Of a DNA stretch of 64,000 nucleotides, positions 34,996-47,100 are shown piece after piece (position 1 is the first letter of the stretch; each line of letters begins with the position of its first letter). This DNA is from Plasmodium coatneyi. Lineage: Eukaryota; Apicomplexa; Aconoidasida; Haemosporida; Plasmodiidae. Made by a program: the position numbers and the translations under genes. The notes beneath the pieces were generated by a model, which was not told the origin of the DNA, did not search any database, and saw nothing but the letters and a program-made list of their open reading frames with translations. Where the stretch lies: the NCBI RefSeq assembly GCF_001680005.1, contig NC_033563.1, positions 806,001-870,000 of the forward strand. The letters run 5' to 3'.

Positions 34996-37900
34996 ATGGC
35001 TTCCAACAATAGTGAATTCAAGAAATTGAAACAGAAGTGGTTAGATGAAAAAACAGATAAGAACAGTAGTACAGGCGTTAGGGAGGTATACTCATATAAT
35101 ATTAGCTGTGTGCACTGCATAAATGTATCCTTGTCTCGAATTATATTATTCCTTCCATTAATAATAATAAATCCACAGCATACAGTAAAAATATGTATGA
35201 ATGCATTACTCTTAAATTGCAGACAACACTATACGGAACACTAATGCCCTGGATAAATGGCTTCCTTCAAAAAATGAATGATAAGGATGATGACACAATT
35301 GCTGAACCGCTGTGCCAAAGTGTAAATTTAGATGGAAGGAATTTAGCAGGAGATGAATTGGAAGTGTGCAAGTTTATTGTTCAAAATTTATGGAGAATAA
35401 AAAAAATTAGAGGAGCTACATGCACGGAAGGGAACATTGACAAAGAGTTAGAAGAATACATATACTGCACAATAATGACCTTATGGACAACGCGGTATTT
35501 ATCTAATCATTGCGATAAGCAGAATGTTGTAGATGAGGTATACAGTACCATGAAAGGTATGAGCGATGGACTTAGTGAGAATGTTAAATGTGATGTCTGT
35601 CAGTACAAGACGTTAGAGCCTATGAAAATAATGAATGGTAAGCGCGATGTGCTGCACGAGATTTTTGGAGCTATAAATAGGAATCCGAAAGTCATGAAAT
35701 TAATAAATGAAGACCCAAAACAAAAGAATTGTAAAGATCAGAAGGATACTCTATTAGAATTAGGTCTTTCGCCCAGTAATACTGCAGGGCAAGCAGGAAA
35801 AGGAGAACAACAACTACAACAACATCAATCAGCAGGACCAGCAGGACAACAACCAAGTGCAGCGGGGCCAAAAAAAATGACCGCAGAGCAGCTTCATTTC
35901 TTCACCAATTTAATAACACAATGGATGAAAGCACACAGTATGGCAGAAGTGGACAAAATGGAGGTAAATGAACTTTTTAAATATATGAAAAAGAAAAAAG
36001 TAGAATGATCTAATGTAGGTATAATGTATTGAAGAAGTTTCCATAGTTTAGTTCAAATAGGAAAAATATATAGCACATCTATATATGTGTACTTACGTTA
36101 ATTCACTCTTATAGGATCTTCTATGGGGTGAGTTGAGGACAGTATTAACGGACATGATGTATAATATACTGGATGATGGGGAAAAGGATAAAAAAATGTG
36201 TTCCACGTTTGGCAATAGCAAGAACGTGGAAAATGAGTTATGTAAAATTCTATCAAGAATGTTTTTTTGGATGGATGGATTGAAGCAAGATCCTAGGAGG
36301 GAAGAAAAAGGAAGATTCAGATGGGTACAAAGAGAAGTGGAGAAGGGAGAGCCGAAAGCAGAGGACGAAGAGAAACTACAATCTTATTATAGATGTTTAA
36401 TTGGAAAAGTTACTATGTTAAACATGTTAGGTAAGCATTGTAAGTTAAAGGAAGTAGCAGAAACAGTTATGAAGGGTAGGGAAGAAATGAGGAAAACTAT
36501 GAATCTTAACGGTGGGAATCAATTCTGTAAGGATGTGGATTTCGGAAGTTTATATTTGGGGAAAAGGTTCATGTGGGATGAAATTAAGAAGGGGATAGAT
36601 AATTTTACTATTCCAGACGACCATAATGTTGGGTTATCGCAAGTAGAAAAAGAACACAGCAAATTGCACACAATAAGTAACGAAGTAAAAGACAGTAGCA
36701 TTTGCCGAGAGGAAGGGAAATTGGACCAAGCAACCTTAGAAAAATTAGAAATAAAAGCCACCAACGACGATAAAGACCTACTGCCCCTAGAGGACGACAG
36801 TAAAAATTTTCCAAAAGAGGAGTTCACTAAAGTATTGGAGGAAGCAGTAGCTGGAGGGGGGGCGAAGATGACAATAACCTTGTGCTGGAGGTAATGAAAT
36901 CATTGGAGCAAAAACTCAAACAACATATGGCAGAAGTTGAAAGCAGGAAGACAACACAAGTAGCACCTAGCACAGGTAAGAAATATTATTAAAAGTATTA
37001 TATAAAAAGAGAAGGAAAGAGAAAAGAAAAAATTTAAAGAATTTAAAGAAGAAAAGGAAACAGAAGAAAAAGAAAGAGGAGTTCTGAGTAAGGGGAAGCT
37101 TGAAGGAAGGGTTCAAAGAGAAGGGCTTAAAAGGAAGAAGGGGGTGAAGGAAAGAGAAGTGGGGGAATGAAAGACAAGGGGGTAGAAGGAAAAGGGGTGT
37201 AAGGAACGAAAGAAAAGGAAGGGAAAGGAAAGAAAAGGAGGGGGAAGCGTTAAGGGAGGTCTAAGGAAAGGGGTGTGTAAGGAAGGAAGGACTGTCTAAG
37301 GAAGTAGTCTAAGGAGGAGGGAAGGAGAGCCTAAGGAAGGGAAGGATATCTCAGGAGGGAAGGAAGGAAAGGAAGGTGATATAACGAGGGTTAAGGAAGC
37401 GAGTAAGAGGAAAAAGGAATGAGGTCTAAGGAAGGAAAGGAGGGTCTAAAGGGGAAGAACGAAGGGAAGGGGTCTAAGGGGGAAGAACGAAGGGAAGGAT
37501 GTCTTAGGAAAGAAGGAAAGGAAGGGTCTAAAAGGGGAAGGAAAGGGAGGGTCTAAGGAAGGAAAGGGAGGGTCTAAGGAAGGAAAGAGAGGGTCTAAGG
37601 AAGGAAAGGAATGGAAAGGAAAAAGGAGGAAGGGTGTACAAAATATAATAACCCACCTTAACAATACTAACACCTTACTAACACCCCTAACCACTGTCCT
37701 TTCGTCCTTTCTTTCTTTCTTTCTTTCTTTCTTTTTTTTTTTTTTTTGGTTCCTTCTTTTCTTTTGCCCCCTTTTTTCTTCTTTTCCACTCCCTTAAAAG
37801 AAAGAAAGAAGAAAAAGGGGGGAAAAGAAAAGAAGGAACCAAAAAAAAAAAAAAGAAAGAAAGAAAGGACGAAAGAGAAAGAAAAAGAAAAAAAAGGGAC

Positions 37901-40900
37901 GAAAGAAAAGGAAAGAAAGGAGAATGGAAAAGGAAGGAGAGAAAAAAAAAAAAAAAAAAGCGGAATGAAAGAAGAGAAGAAAGGAATGAATCTACCGCTA
38001 CTCATTCATGTCTTTATTTTTGTTTTCCTCCTTATAGATAAGGAATGTAAAGACGAGAGTGGTTTATGTGAGCGAGCAAATTGTGTAACGAAGAAATGGT
38101 TTCAAAACAGAATAGGTCAAAGCCGGAACAAGCAAAACTGGGTAAGAAAGAATATTGGTCACGACAGTAAAGGTCACTTCAATGGAACATGTGCCTTATA
38201 CATATAGAAGGATAAGACGACGATACGTTTTTCTCGTACTTTAGATATATACATATATATTCCGTTCTTTCTTTTTTTCCTTCCCTTTTGTGCAGTGTAC
38301 ATTTTGGAATCCGGACGTCCAGGGGAGACTGAATGAACTGTCTAAGGCTATGACCAATGCAGATACAGGAGAGGAGGGTATATGCAAGAACATTATGCAA
38401 GGGGGAAAGGAGGGTACACAGCATGCAGAAGCAAACAGAAAGGCCTGTGAATACATTGTGAAGGGATTAAAACATATTTACGAAATCCAACCACATGGGG
38501 ATTGGCAGGGGGAAAAAGATGCTGCGAAAAAAAACAAGGACAACCAAATATTTGATCAAACCATGGGCTGCCTTTTCCTAAACGCCTATGCAGATAAATT
38601 GATCACCGCAGGAACTTCCTGTGGAATCACTGAAAATATTATAGGGGAAGCATTTAATAAAGGAAATGCGAAAAAAGTAACCTGGTGCAAAAGTAAGCGT
38701 GATAGTGATTGTGTTGATTGTACCAGGCAGATAGGTCTAACTTGCACATTAAACGTGAGTGAAGACCTGTTGGATACAGAAAAAAGCGAAAAATGCAAGG
38801 AAGACAAAGACAATATAGAAAGGAAAGTAGAAAAAATGCTTACTAGCGATACCAAAATACAAAGAACTCTGAACAGCATGTGTAAGCAAAATGTTTTTTT
38901 TTTTCCTGAATTTACCATCACTGAACCGGACCGGACAAAATAAGAATAACGACGGAACCGGACAATGGGGGTGAAATGGACAGGGAGTGAACCGGAACAA
39001 GGGGGGAGACTGGACAAGGGGGGAGACTGGACAAGGGGGGTGAACTGGACAAAGGGGGTTGAACTGGACCGGGCATACGATAATTGACGAACCTATGTCT
39101 ATACCATTCCATTCCATTATCAATCACAAGACAGTTCATATACTTTCTGTCCTCATCCCCACCCTTCCCCCCTTTCTTTTTTTTTTTTTTTTTTTTCCTT
39201 CCTCCATAGGCAGAGATTGCAGCAGCAAGAATAAATTATGTGATCGTTTGGAGTGCATAGCACATAATTGGTTCGAGGACAGAATAGGTGCCACCGAAGG
39301 AAAACGGGACTGGGTAAGTGAGCAGTGCTATTCACTGTGGTCAACTTTTTTATTTCAGTGAACCGTGTGTCTTATACGTAAGACAACGGAAAGGGGCAGC
39401 TATAAATTATATACACGTATATATGTATATATGTGTGTATTCCCCATTCTTTGTATGTTCTGTTTTTCCTCCTTCCTCTTTCCTTTTCCCTTTCGCTTAG
39501 TGTACATTTTGGAATCCAGATGCCATAAATAGACTGAAGGAAATATCTGAAAAAATGATGACAGTGAGCGAAGACATTAGTTCACTGTGCGAGAATACTG
39601 TTGGGAAGAACGTTAGACTGAATGCAGCAGGGAAGAAAGCATGTCAATACATTTTTGCAGGGTTAAAGGGCATTTATGGCATGGAGGAAAATAAGACAAA
39701 GGAGAACAAGAAAGAAGCAAGGAATAATAGATTAACAGAACAAACCATGTACTGCCTATTCCTGAATGAATATTCAGATATGCTTATAAAGAAAACAGCG
39801 GGGCATGCGTGCCCCGTCACAGAAGAAGACATAAAAAAAATGTTTGAAGAAGGAAATAAGCAGATTGATAAATGGTGTCAGGAGGGGGAGGGTAATTGCG
39901 TTGAGTGCAAAAGGGAAAAGGACTATAAAAATTGCAAGTTAGACGTGGATACTTCCCTCCGGAATGAAAATGAAAAATGCTATAAGAACAAAGATAATAT
40001 AGAAAAAGAAGTGGAGAAAATGTTCACGGAGGGGGAAAAAGACAAAACAAATAGACCGCAAATAGAGAAAGCTCTGACTGCTATAAATACTATAAATAAG
40101 GATATCCCCTTATGTAATCGTGTAAAGTGTATATACTATAGATGGGGTGAAAACAGGAAAGTTAACGGAGGGTACCAATTTTGGGTAAGGAACACTGTTT
40201 CGCACTGTAGCTGAGGGTATAACCATGGATTGTATGCACTATACGCCCTTATTGTGGAATATAACCACATGTTGTGAATATATATACAAATATATATAAC
40301 AATGATTATAAATATGTATGCTCCATCTTTTTCGTGTATGTAGGATATGTTTTGGGAGCCCGACGTCAAGAACAGGCTGAAGGAAATATCTGAAAAAATA
40401 GCGGCGGCGAAAGACGCAACCATCGATCCTCTGTGTGAGAGCACTGGTGAGAAAAATACCCCCCTCCGTGAAGAACAGAAGAAGGCCTGCACTTACATTG
40501 TTAAAGGTTTAGAACACATCTATAAAATTGAAAAGGGAAATGTAACGCAACAAGATTTAGTAAGAAAGAGCCAGGACGAAGCGCAAAGGGAGAAGGAGGA
40601 TAACCTGATATTCCATCGAACTTTTTCTTGTATCTTACTGAATATATTCGCTGATGAATTGGAGCAAAAGAATAATTGTATTACTGAACCAACTATAAAG
40701 AATGCATTTGATGCTGGAAATAAAAAGATGGGCGAATGGTGTGTGGATAAGGTTAATGGTAATTGTGTAAAGTGTTATAGGATTGCAGACTATAAAACTT
40801 GCAAAATAAAAGATACAGACACGAATACAATAGAATATAGAATGAAAGAGATGCTCGACCCAACTAAGAACAGGGATCCAAAAGTACAGGGCGCTCTGTC

Positions 40901-42637
40901 TGCATTAAGCAACCTATGTCAACCTTCTCAACAAGCTGCCAAACCAGCTGCCACTAAACCTGGATCAGCAAAAGCGGCACCACCAGATGGGAGGAGTGAA
41001 ACTTCACAAGGTAAGAGTCTACAAGGTGTCGATGATCCTCTAGCTTTCCCTCCCGAGGATGATGGTGATGATGTTGATCATACAAAAAGTTATCTAGACG
41101 AAGAAGAGGATTATTGGCAAGCTAAGAATAAGGGTACTACCCATATTTCCATTGCTACTATCACTACTGTTAATCCTGCAGATCCTAAAATTACGGACAC
41201 TGTGAAAGGCCCGAAGGGGAAGAATCCTAATGGGCAGAATGATCCTGCCTCTGTCACCGTTTCAGGTGATCCAGGTAATAATACGCAGAAGTAACGAGCA
41301 CTTTCAGGAAGTGTGCACTAAGGTTCACACAATAAATTCCACATGTGTCATCGTGATTTGATCACACTGAATATTACCCCCCTTCTTTCGTTCTTAATTT
41401 AAATTTAAAATTCAGGAGATGATGCTCCTACTTCTTCAAAGAATGGGGAGGACAAGGATACTCCCTCTTCAGGAGCTGAAGTTCAAACGACAGAACCCGC
41501 TGTTACTGATCCCCAACCTCCCACGGGCGGAGTTGCTGATGGTGCTACCGGACCTGCTGGTGGAGGTGGTGATCCTTCTGCTTCGAATGCTAGTGATAAT
41601 AGCAAAGCTGCTGTAGGTGGTAGCCCGGGTGCTCCAGGTGCTGGTCCAGGTCCTGGTGTAAATGGTAGTCCAGGTACACATACAGAAGGACATGGTCCTG
41701 GTCCAAGACAACAACCCCCTTTCCCACCAACACCAGAAACACCATCACCTGGGAGTGTTATAGCAGGAAGAACTGCTCCAGGGAAGGGGGGTGGCTCCGC
41801 CACCCCCCTTCTTCCTGTCCCAACTGGTAACAAGATTGACCCTTCTGACCTTACCCCCTACCTTCCTACAATTCCTGTTGTTATTGGTATTTCTGCTATG
41901 ACCTACCTACTTTGGAAGGTAAGGAAAAAAGAAAGGAAAAAAAAAAAAAAAAAAAAAGAAAGAAGAAAGAATAAAAATAATAAAAAAAAAAAAAAAACAA
42001 AAAAAAATGAAGGTGAATGAATTAGTAAAGGAGTGTAAGATTTCACATTTTAGGGGTGTTTGTATAGGATTTCGCATTTTAGGGGTGTGTATGTGTAGGA
42101 TTTCGCAGTGTTTAGGGGTGTGGAATTTAGCACATAGATTAAAAGTAGTACTTATTGTTCTTAAAAACAACATACTCACCCCTCTTAAAAAAAACTTTTC
42201 TCCCTTTTTCTTTTTAGTATTTTTTCCTTGATAAAAGAAGAAGACGTTACAAAAGAGCTCATCAAGTACGTGGTCCTTCTTCCTTAGAAGAACAACTCCC
42301 TGATCATGCGGTTGACCAGGATGATGGTTCACATGAATATACCTTAGTAAAGGAACGAAAACCTAGACGTCGGCCAAGAAGATCACCCGCAAAAAAACCA
42401 GTTAGCCGCCGCATGATTATTGATATTCATTTAGAAGTCTTAGACGAATGTCAAAGGGAGGACAAACAATTGTTTCAGAAGGACTTTTTTGAAATTTTGA
42501 TTCGGGAGTTTATTGGAAGCGAATTTATGAAAGAAGAAAATGTTCCTAAGGAAGTTGTTCCTAAGGAAGTTGTTCCTAAGGAACAGGTTCCACGTTCAGA
42601 TTCCGGGTTTAGGGAGGAAGATTTTGTTCCTGAGTAA
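34996..42637 (+). CDS. SICAvar: SICAvar variant antigen, interrupted by a 1-base frameshift (SICAvar-1)
   Basis: SICAvar proteins are the large variant antigens on infected red cells. Ten exons: 34996-35085, 35223-35963, 36115-36975, 38038-38141, 38296-38881, 39210-39313, 39501-40184, 40344-41274, 41416-41918 and 42218-42637; about 1,675 codons. Exon 2 is the Cys-rich N-terminal domain; exon 3 the second N-terminal type (MMYNIL...WMDGLKQ...YYRCLIGK). Exons 4 and 6 (104 nt each) encode the 35-residue C/W module; exons 5, 7 and 8 the large cysteine-rich domains (C-T-F-W-N-P-D start). Exon 9 is a Gly/Pro-rich stalk and transmembrane helix (LPTIPVVIGISAMTYLLWK). Exon 10 is the cytoplasmic tail (RRMIIDIHLEVLDECQ, then VPKE repeats). 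In exon 3 a run of 7 G (36856-36862) breaks the frame; SICAvar-3 has 8 G there, and one more base would make the exon phase correct. This is either an assembly or sequencing slip or a real pseudogene. Confidence 0.85.
37000..37630 (+). repeat. Purine-rich minisatellite in SICAvar-1 intron 3
   Basis: Many imperfect units of aaggaagggtctaagg. The matching intron of SICAvar-2 and SICAvar-3 instead carries ggaaaccggacaaggggg units. The flanking start (gagttctgagtaaggggaagcttgaagg) is shared by all three. Confidence 0.7.
42030..42130 (+). repeat. About 30-bp minisatellite in last intron of SICAvar-1
   Basis: Three imperfect units of ggatttcgcattttaggggtgtgtatgta. The last intron of SICAvar-2 has about seven units of the same sequence. 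Confidence 0.75.
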
Positions 42638-42895
42638 GATGTTCCTAAGGGCGATGTTCCAAGTTTAGATTCCGGGTTTAGGGAGCAAGACTTTGTTCCT
42701 AAGGATGAGGTTGCAAGTTAAGTTTCCGGGTTTAGGCAGGAAGACTTTGTTCCTAAGGAGCAAGTTTCTAGGGTTGATGTTCCTAAGGAACAGGTTCCAA
42801 GTTCAGATTCCGGGTTAGGTTTTAGGAAGGAAGACCTGGTTGCTGAGAAAGATGTTCCTTCAGAAACACTTCCCTTAGGAAGAAACAATTTGTAG
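42638..42895 (+). pseudogene. Relic of a longer SICAvar-1 cytoplasmic tail after the stop
   Basis: After the TAA at 42635-42637 the same frame continues for 85 codons with only one more stop (42719-42721), then TAG at 42893. It repeats the tail motif DVPKGDVPSLDSGF, REQDFVPKDEV, VPKEQVPSSDSG. This looks like coding sequence cut off by recent stop codons. Confidence 0.6.
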
Positions 42896-44153
42896 CCAAT
42901 GCTTTGGATGCTAATCCTTGCATTGTTGTTTGAGGAGTGTGAAAGGGAAGAAAATGTCCATAATAAAGAATTGTATTTAGAACATTTATTACCAAATGGT
43001 TAATATTATCTGAAGGACATATAAGTAAAAATGGAATATGATAATAATACTTCATTTTTTTTCCATTAAGCGATATGTACAATTTATTATGATATTTGTA
43101 CTACTTCCTATTTTTTCTTCCTTGCCTCCTTACAATGTTTTAATCATTTTGTACATTCCAGTATGCTTCTCTTTCTTTTTTTCCATTATTCCATTCCTTC
43201 ATTTTTAGAAGAAAAAAATTCTCTAAAGAAAAAAAAAAGTTTTCTAATATGTTTTTCTTTTATATATTCTCTTCTTTAAAAAGAAAAAACTAGAAAGAAA
43301 AAAAAAAAGGAAATAGGCTAAAGAAGAGAAGAAAATGAAGAAGAAGAAGATTAGAATTAATGTAAAAAAAAAAAAAAGAAATAGGCTAAAGAAGAGAGAA
43401 AAATCTTTAAAAAAGAAAAAAAGAAGAAAAGAAGAAAGAGATTGAAGGAACCGTAATTCCTTCCCTTCTTCTTCCATCTTTCTTCCTTAGGAAGAATGTA
43501 GTGCATAAAGGAAAATGCAAAAAAAAGGGGAGGACATAGGTAGAATGTATACGAAAAGGAAAAAGGCAATGGTTGTGCTTTCTCTCTCTTTTTCTTTTCT
43601 TCTTAGGAAAGTGCAATGCATAAAGGAAGGAGAAGGGAAAATTGTTTTCTTTCTTTTCTTAAAGAAAAAAAGAAAAATATTTAAAAACGGAAAAGAAGGA
43701 AATAAAAAAAAAAAAAAAGCAAAATACCTTTTCCGCAAAAAGAAAAAAAGAAAAAAAAAGATAAAAAAAAAAAAGAAAAAAAGAAAAGAAAAGAAAAGAA
43801 AAGAGGATTAAAGGGCAAAAAAAAGGGAGGAAGATAGGAAAAGGCGCATGCGCAGAATTTTTCTGTTTTTGTTTTCTTTTTTAGAAAAAGAAGGAGAAAT
43901 AAAAAAAAAAATTTAAGAAAAAAAAAAAGAGGCGGATAATTCCTTCCTCTTCCTTTAAAATAATACAGGTATTGTAAGTGTAAAGATTAAAGAAAGGGAA
44001 GAACCGTATATAGAATAAAATATGCTACAATGGTGAAAATAAGATTGGGGGAGCCAGGAATAATATTCGAAAAAGGAGTCTATAGACTCCACAGGAGTTC
44101 ATAATATCTCAGTAGAACAATGAACTCTATAATAGGAAGAAGGAATAGTCACA
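42896..44153. other. SICAvar-1 to SICAvar-2 intergenic region
   Basis: No gene seen. It carries two segments shared with other intergenic regions: the cattccagtatgcttctc block (about 43150-43190) and the gcatgcgcagaattt block (about 43440-43870). Near 44031 an ATG opens a 21-codon frame (MVKIRLGEPGIIFEKGVYRL) of unclear meaning. Confidence 0.5.
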
Positions 44154-47100
44154 ATGTACGAGTTCTTTGCAGAGTTTTTGGTGGAATGGCTAAAAGTGAG
44201 GGGGTTCAAGAGCTCTGGAGAATATGTAATATTTCCTAATTTATATATGAAAATAGAAGAATGTGTGTATTCTAATTTATATGGAATACAGTCGACTGGG
44301 GGCACTATTAATAGGAATTTAAATATATGATGGAATATATTATTTCTGCAACTTACAGTACAGAATATGGGAAGACGGGGAAAAGATATTCAAAGAAATG
44401 ATAGAAGCCATAAGTCATGATCTCCCTATAATAAGTCAACTGTGTTCTGGGGAGGTAGAGGAAGAAAAGAAGGATAGGACAGAATATGACAAGAGGCTGT
44501 GCAAGGTATTAGTGAAAATGTTGTTATATATAAATGGAGTACGAATTGTAGCTTACCATAATTTAGGGAAAACAGAAGAAATAGTGGACAAGCAGGGTGA
44601 AGGACAGTTAGGGGCTTATTTTAGATGTGTAATAGCAAGAGTAAGTATGATAAAATGGTTCGGAAGCCACTGCAGTTTAGATAAAGTTCAGGAGGATGTA
44701 ATAAATGCTGAACGGGCCATGATGGCCTTAAGTACTAAGAGGGATGAGTATGAGAAATGTGAGAAGTTAGAATTTCAGAATTTAAGAATAGGGGAAAGGT
44801 ATATATGGCAAGGAATAGAAGAATGGGCACAGAATGGTAGAGTACATATGGAAGGAATCAATAAAATAATAGAGGAAGGAAAGAAGTGTCCCCAGGGGAA
44901 AGAAATAGCAGATAGGGGAAATAATGGTCCTAAAGAAAAGAAGGAAAATTTGAGCAAGATATTTGGAGTAGAGAATGAGGGACAGTTGAGTGAAATAATG
45001 AATAAAACAGATAAATGGCCTAAGGAAGATGTAAAGGAAATATTAGATGTAATGGAACAAGAAAAGAAAAGGAATAAGCAGTGGGAAAAAGATATATTAG
45101 TAAAAACACAGGAGAAGTTAGACGAACTAATTAAAAGGAATATGGAGGCAGCTGAAAAAAGGAAGGCACAAGCAGCAAGTCAAGCAACAACTGCACCAGG
45201 TAAGTAACAGTACTAAAAGTATTATATAAGAAAAGAAGGAAAGAGAAAGGAAAAATTTAAAGAATTTGAAGAAGAAAAGGAAACAGAAGAAAAAGAAAGA
45301 GGAGTTCTGAGTAAGGGGGAGCTTGAAGGAAGGGTTCAAAGAGAAGGGCTTAAAAGGAAGAATGACAAGGGAACCGGACCGGACAATAAGAATAACTGAA
45401 CTGAACAGGGGTCCAACCGTACAAGGGGGGAAAAGAATCGGACAAGGGGGGAAAGGAAACCGGGACAAGGTGGGGAACGAAACCGGACAACTGGGGTCCA
45501 ACCGTACAAGGGGTTCAAACGAACAAAGGGGTCTAACCGGACAGGGGGTCCAACTGGACAAGGGGAGAAGGAAGCCGGAGAAGGGGGAAGGAAGCCGGAC
45601 AAAGGGGGGAAGGAAACCGGAACAAGGGGGATAAAGGAAACCGTGCAAGGGGGATAAAGGAAACCGTACAAGGGGGGGAAGGAAGCCGGACAAAAGGGGG
45701 AAAGGAAGCCGGAGAAAAAGGGGGAAGGAAACCGGACAAGGAGGACAACAGGACAAGGATGAACCGAACAAAGAGGACAAGCCGGGTACAACGGGGGTCC
45801 AAAGCGACAGGGGTCCAACCGGACAAGGGGGTGCAGCCCGACAGGGGATGGCAACCGTGTGATAGAGGGGAGAATGTGGGGGGGGCAGACGAATGATAAG
45901 ATGGAGGGGGTGGATGGTGGGCCATATACCATTATCCTCCTGAAGGGAAGATATAAGAAATGGAAGAAAGGAAATGGAAGAAAGAAATAGAGAAAGGAAT
46001 AAAGGAAAGAGAAAGAAAGAAAAAGAAAGAAAGAAAAAGAAAAAGAAAGAAGGAAAAAGAAAGAGAAAGTATGGAGAATGGAAAAGGAAGAAAAGATGAA
46101 AGAAGGAAGGGTAGAAGGGGAAGAAGAGAAGAATCTGTCCTACTGTTCATGTCTTCACTTTATTCTCCTTCCTTCCATCACTCACTGTTTTTTCCCGGCT
46201 TTCTTCCTATGTAGATGAATTCTGTAAGGAAAAAGGTGACTTATGTGAACGTGCCCAATGTGTAGCAACAAAATGGTTTAAAAACAGAAAAACTGCAAGC
46301 AATCAACCGCAAACCTGGGTAAGTAAACAATAGTGTCCGTTGTAATTAACTTCACCACAGGGAAGAATAGTGTTGTCCATAGAGGAGTGAGGGGTGAAAT
46401 CACGACGATGGACCCCTTCTATATATGCATTAGGGTTACATATATGTTCTGTTCTTCTTCTCCTCTTCTCTTTGCGCAGTGCACATTTTGGGGGAATAAT
46501 GATGTTGGGAAATTATTGAAGGAACTGTCTGGGGCTATGACCAATGCAGATACAGGGGACCATGATCTATGCAAAAGCATTGTGCAGGAGAAAGGTGATT
46601 CACCATATATGGAAGCAAATAGAAAAGCTTGTGAATACATTGTTAAAGGTTTGGAACACACATATAAGATTAAGGAATATGGGACTTGGAGTGGGAAAGA
46701 TACTGATAAAAAGAAGAAGGAAAACCAACAATTTGGTCAAACTATGTCGTGTGTCTTACTGAATATTTATGCAGATCTTCTTAAGAAAAAATCACAGGAA
46801 CAGAAATGTAATGTGGAAGAGAATATAATAAAACAAGCATTTGAAAAGGGGAAAGGGCAGATGGATAAGTGGTGTAAGGATAAGGGTAATTGTATTGAAT
46901 GTAAGAGGCAAGAAATTTTTGATTGCAAATTGGACGTAGATAGCGGCCTGTGGGATGCACAAGGAAGCAAGGATTGCCTGGCAGGCAAAGATGATGTAGA
47001 AAACAAAGTAACAGAAATGCTTAATGAGGATACCAAAGTACAAAGAACTCTGAAGAGCATATGTAAGCGAAATTTTTTTTTCTCGAAACTACCACCCTAC

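Noticed and set aside
37667..38207. Long open frames on both strands in the purine-rich SICAvar-1 intron
   Set aside because: They are made of Lys/Glu/Arg or Phe/Ser/Pro homopolymer runs from simple repeats and lie inside a well-supported intron.
41483..41833. Minus-strand Gly/Pro-rich frame in the SICAvar-1 stalk exon
   Set aside because: Shadow of the Pro/Gly-rich coding exon on the other strand.
42590..42720. GGGTTTAGGG strings resembling Plasmodium telomere repeats
   Set aside because: They occur once per tail repeat and are explained by codons for Gly-Phe-Arg-Glu; there is no heptamer array.
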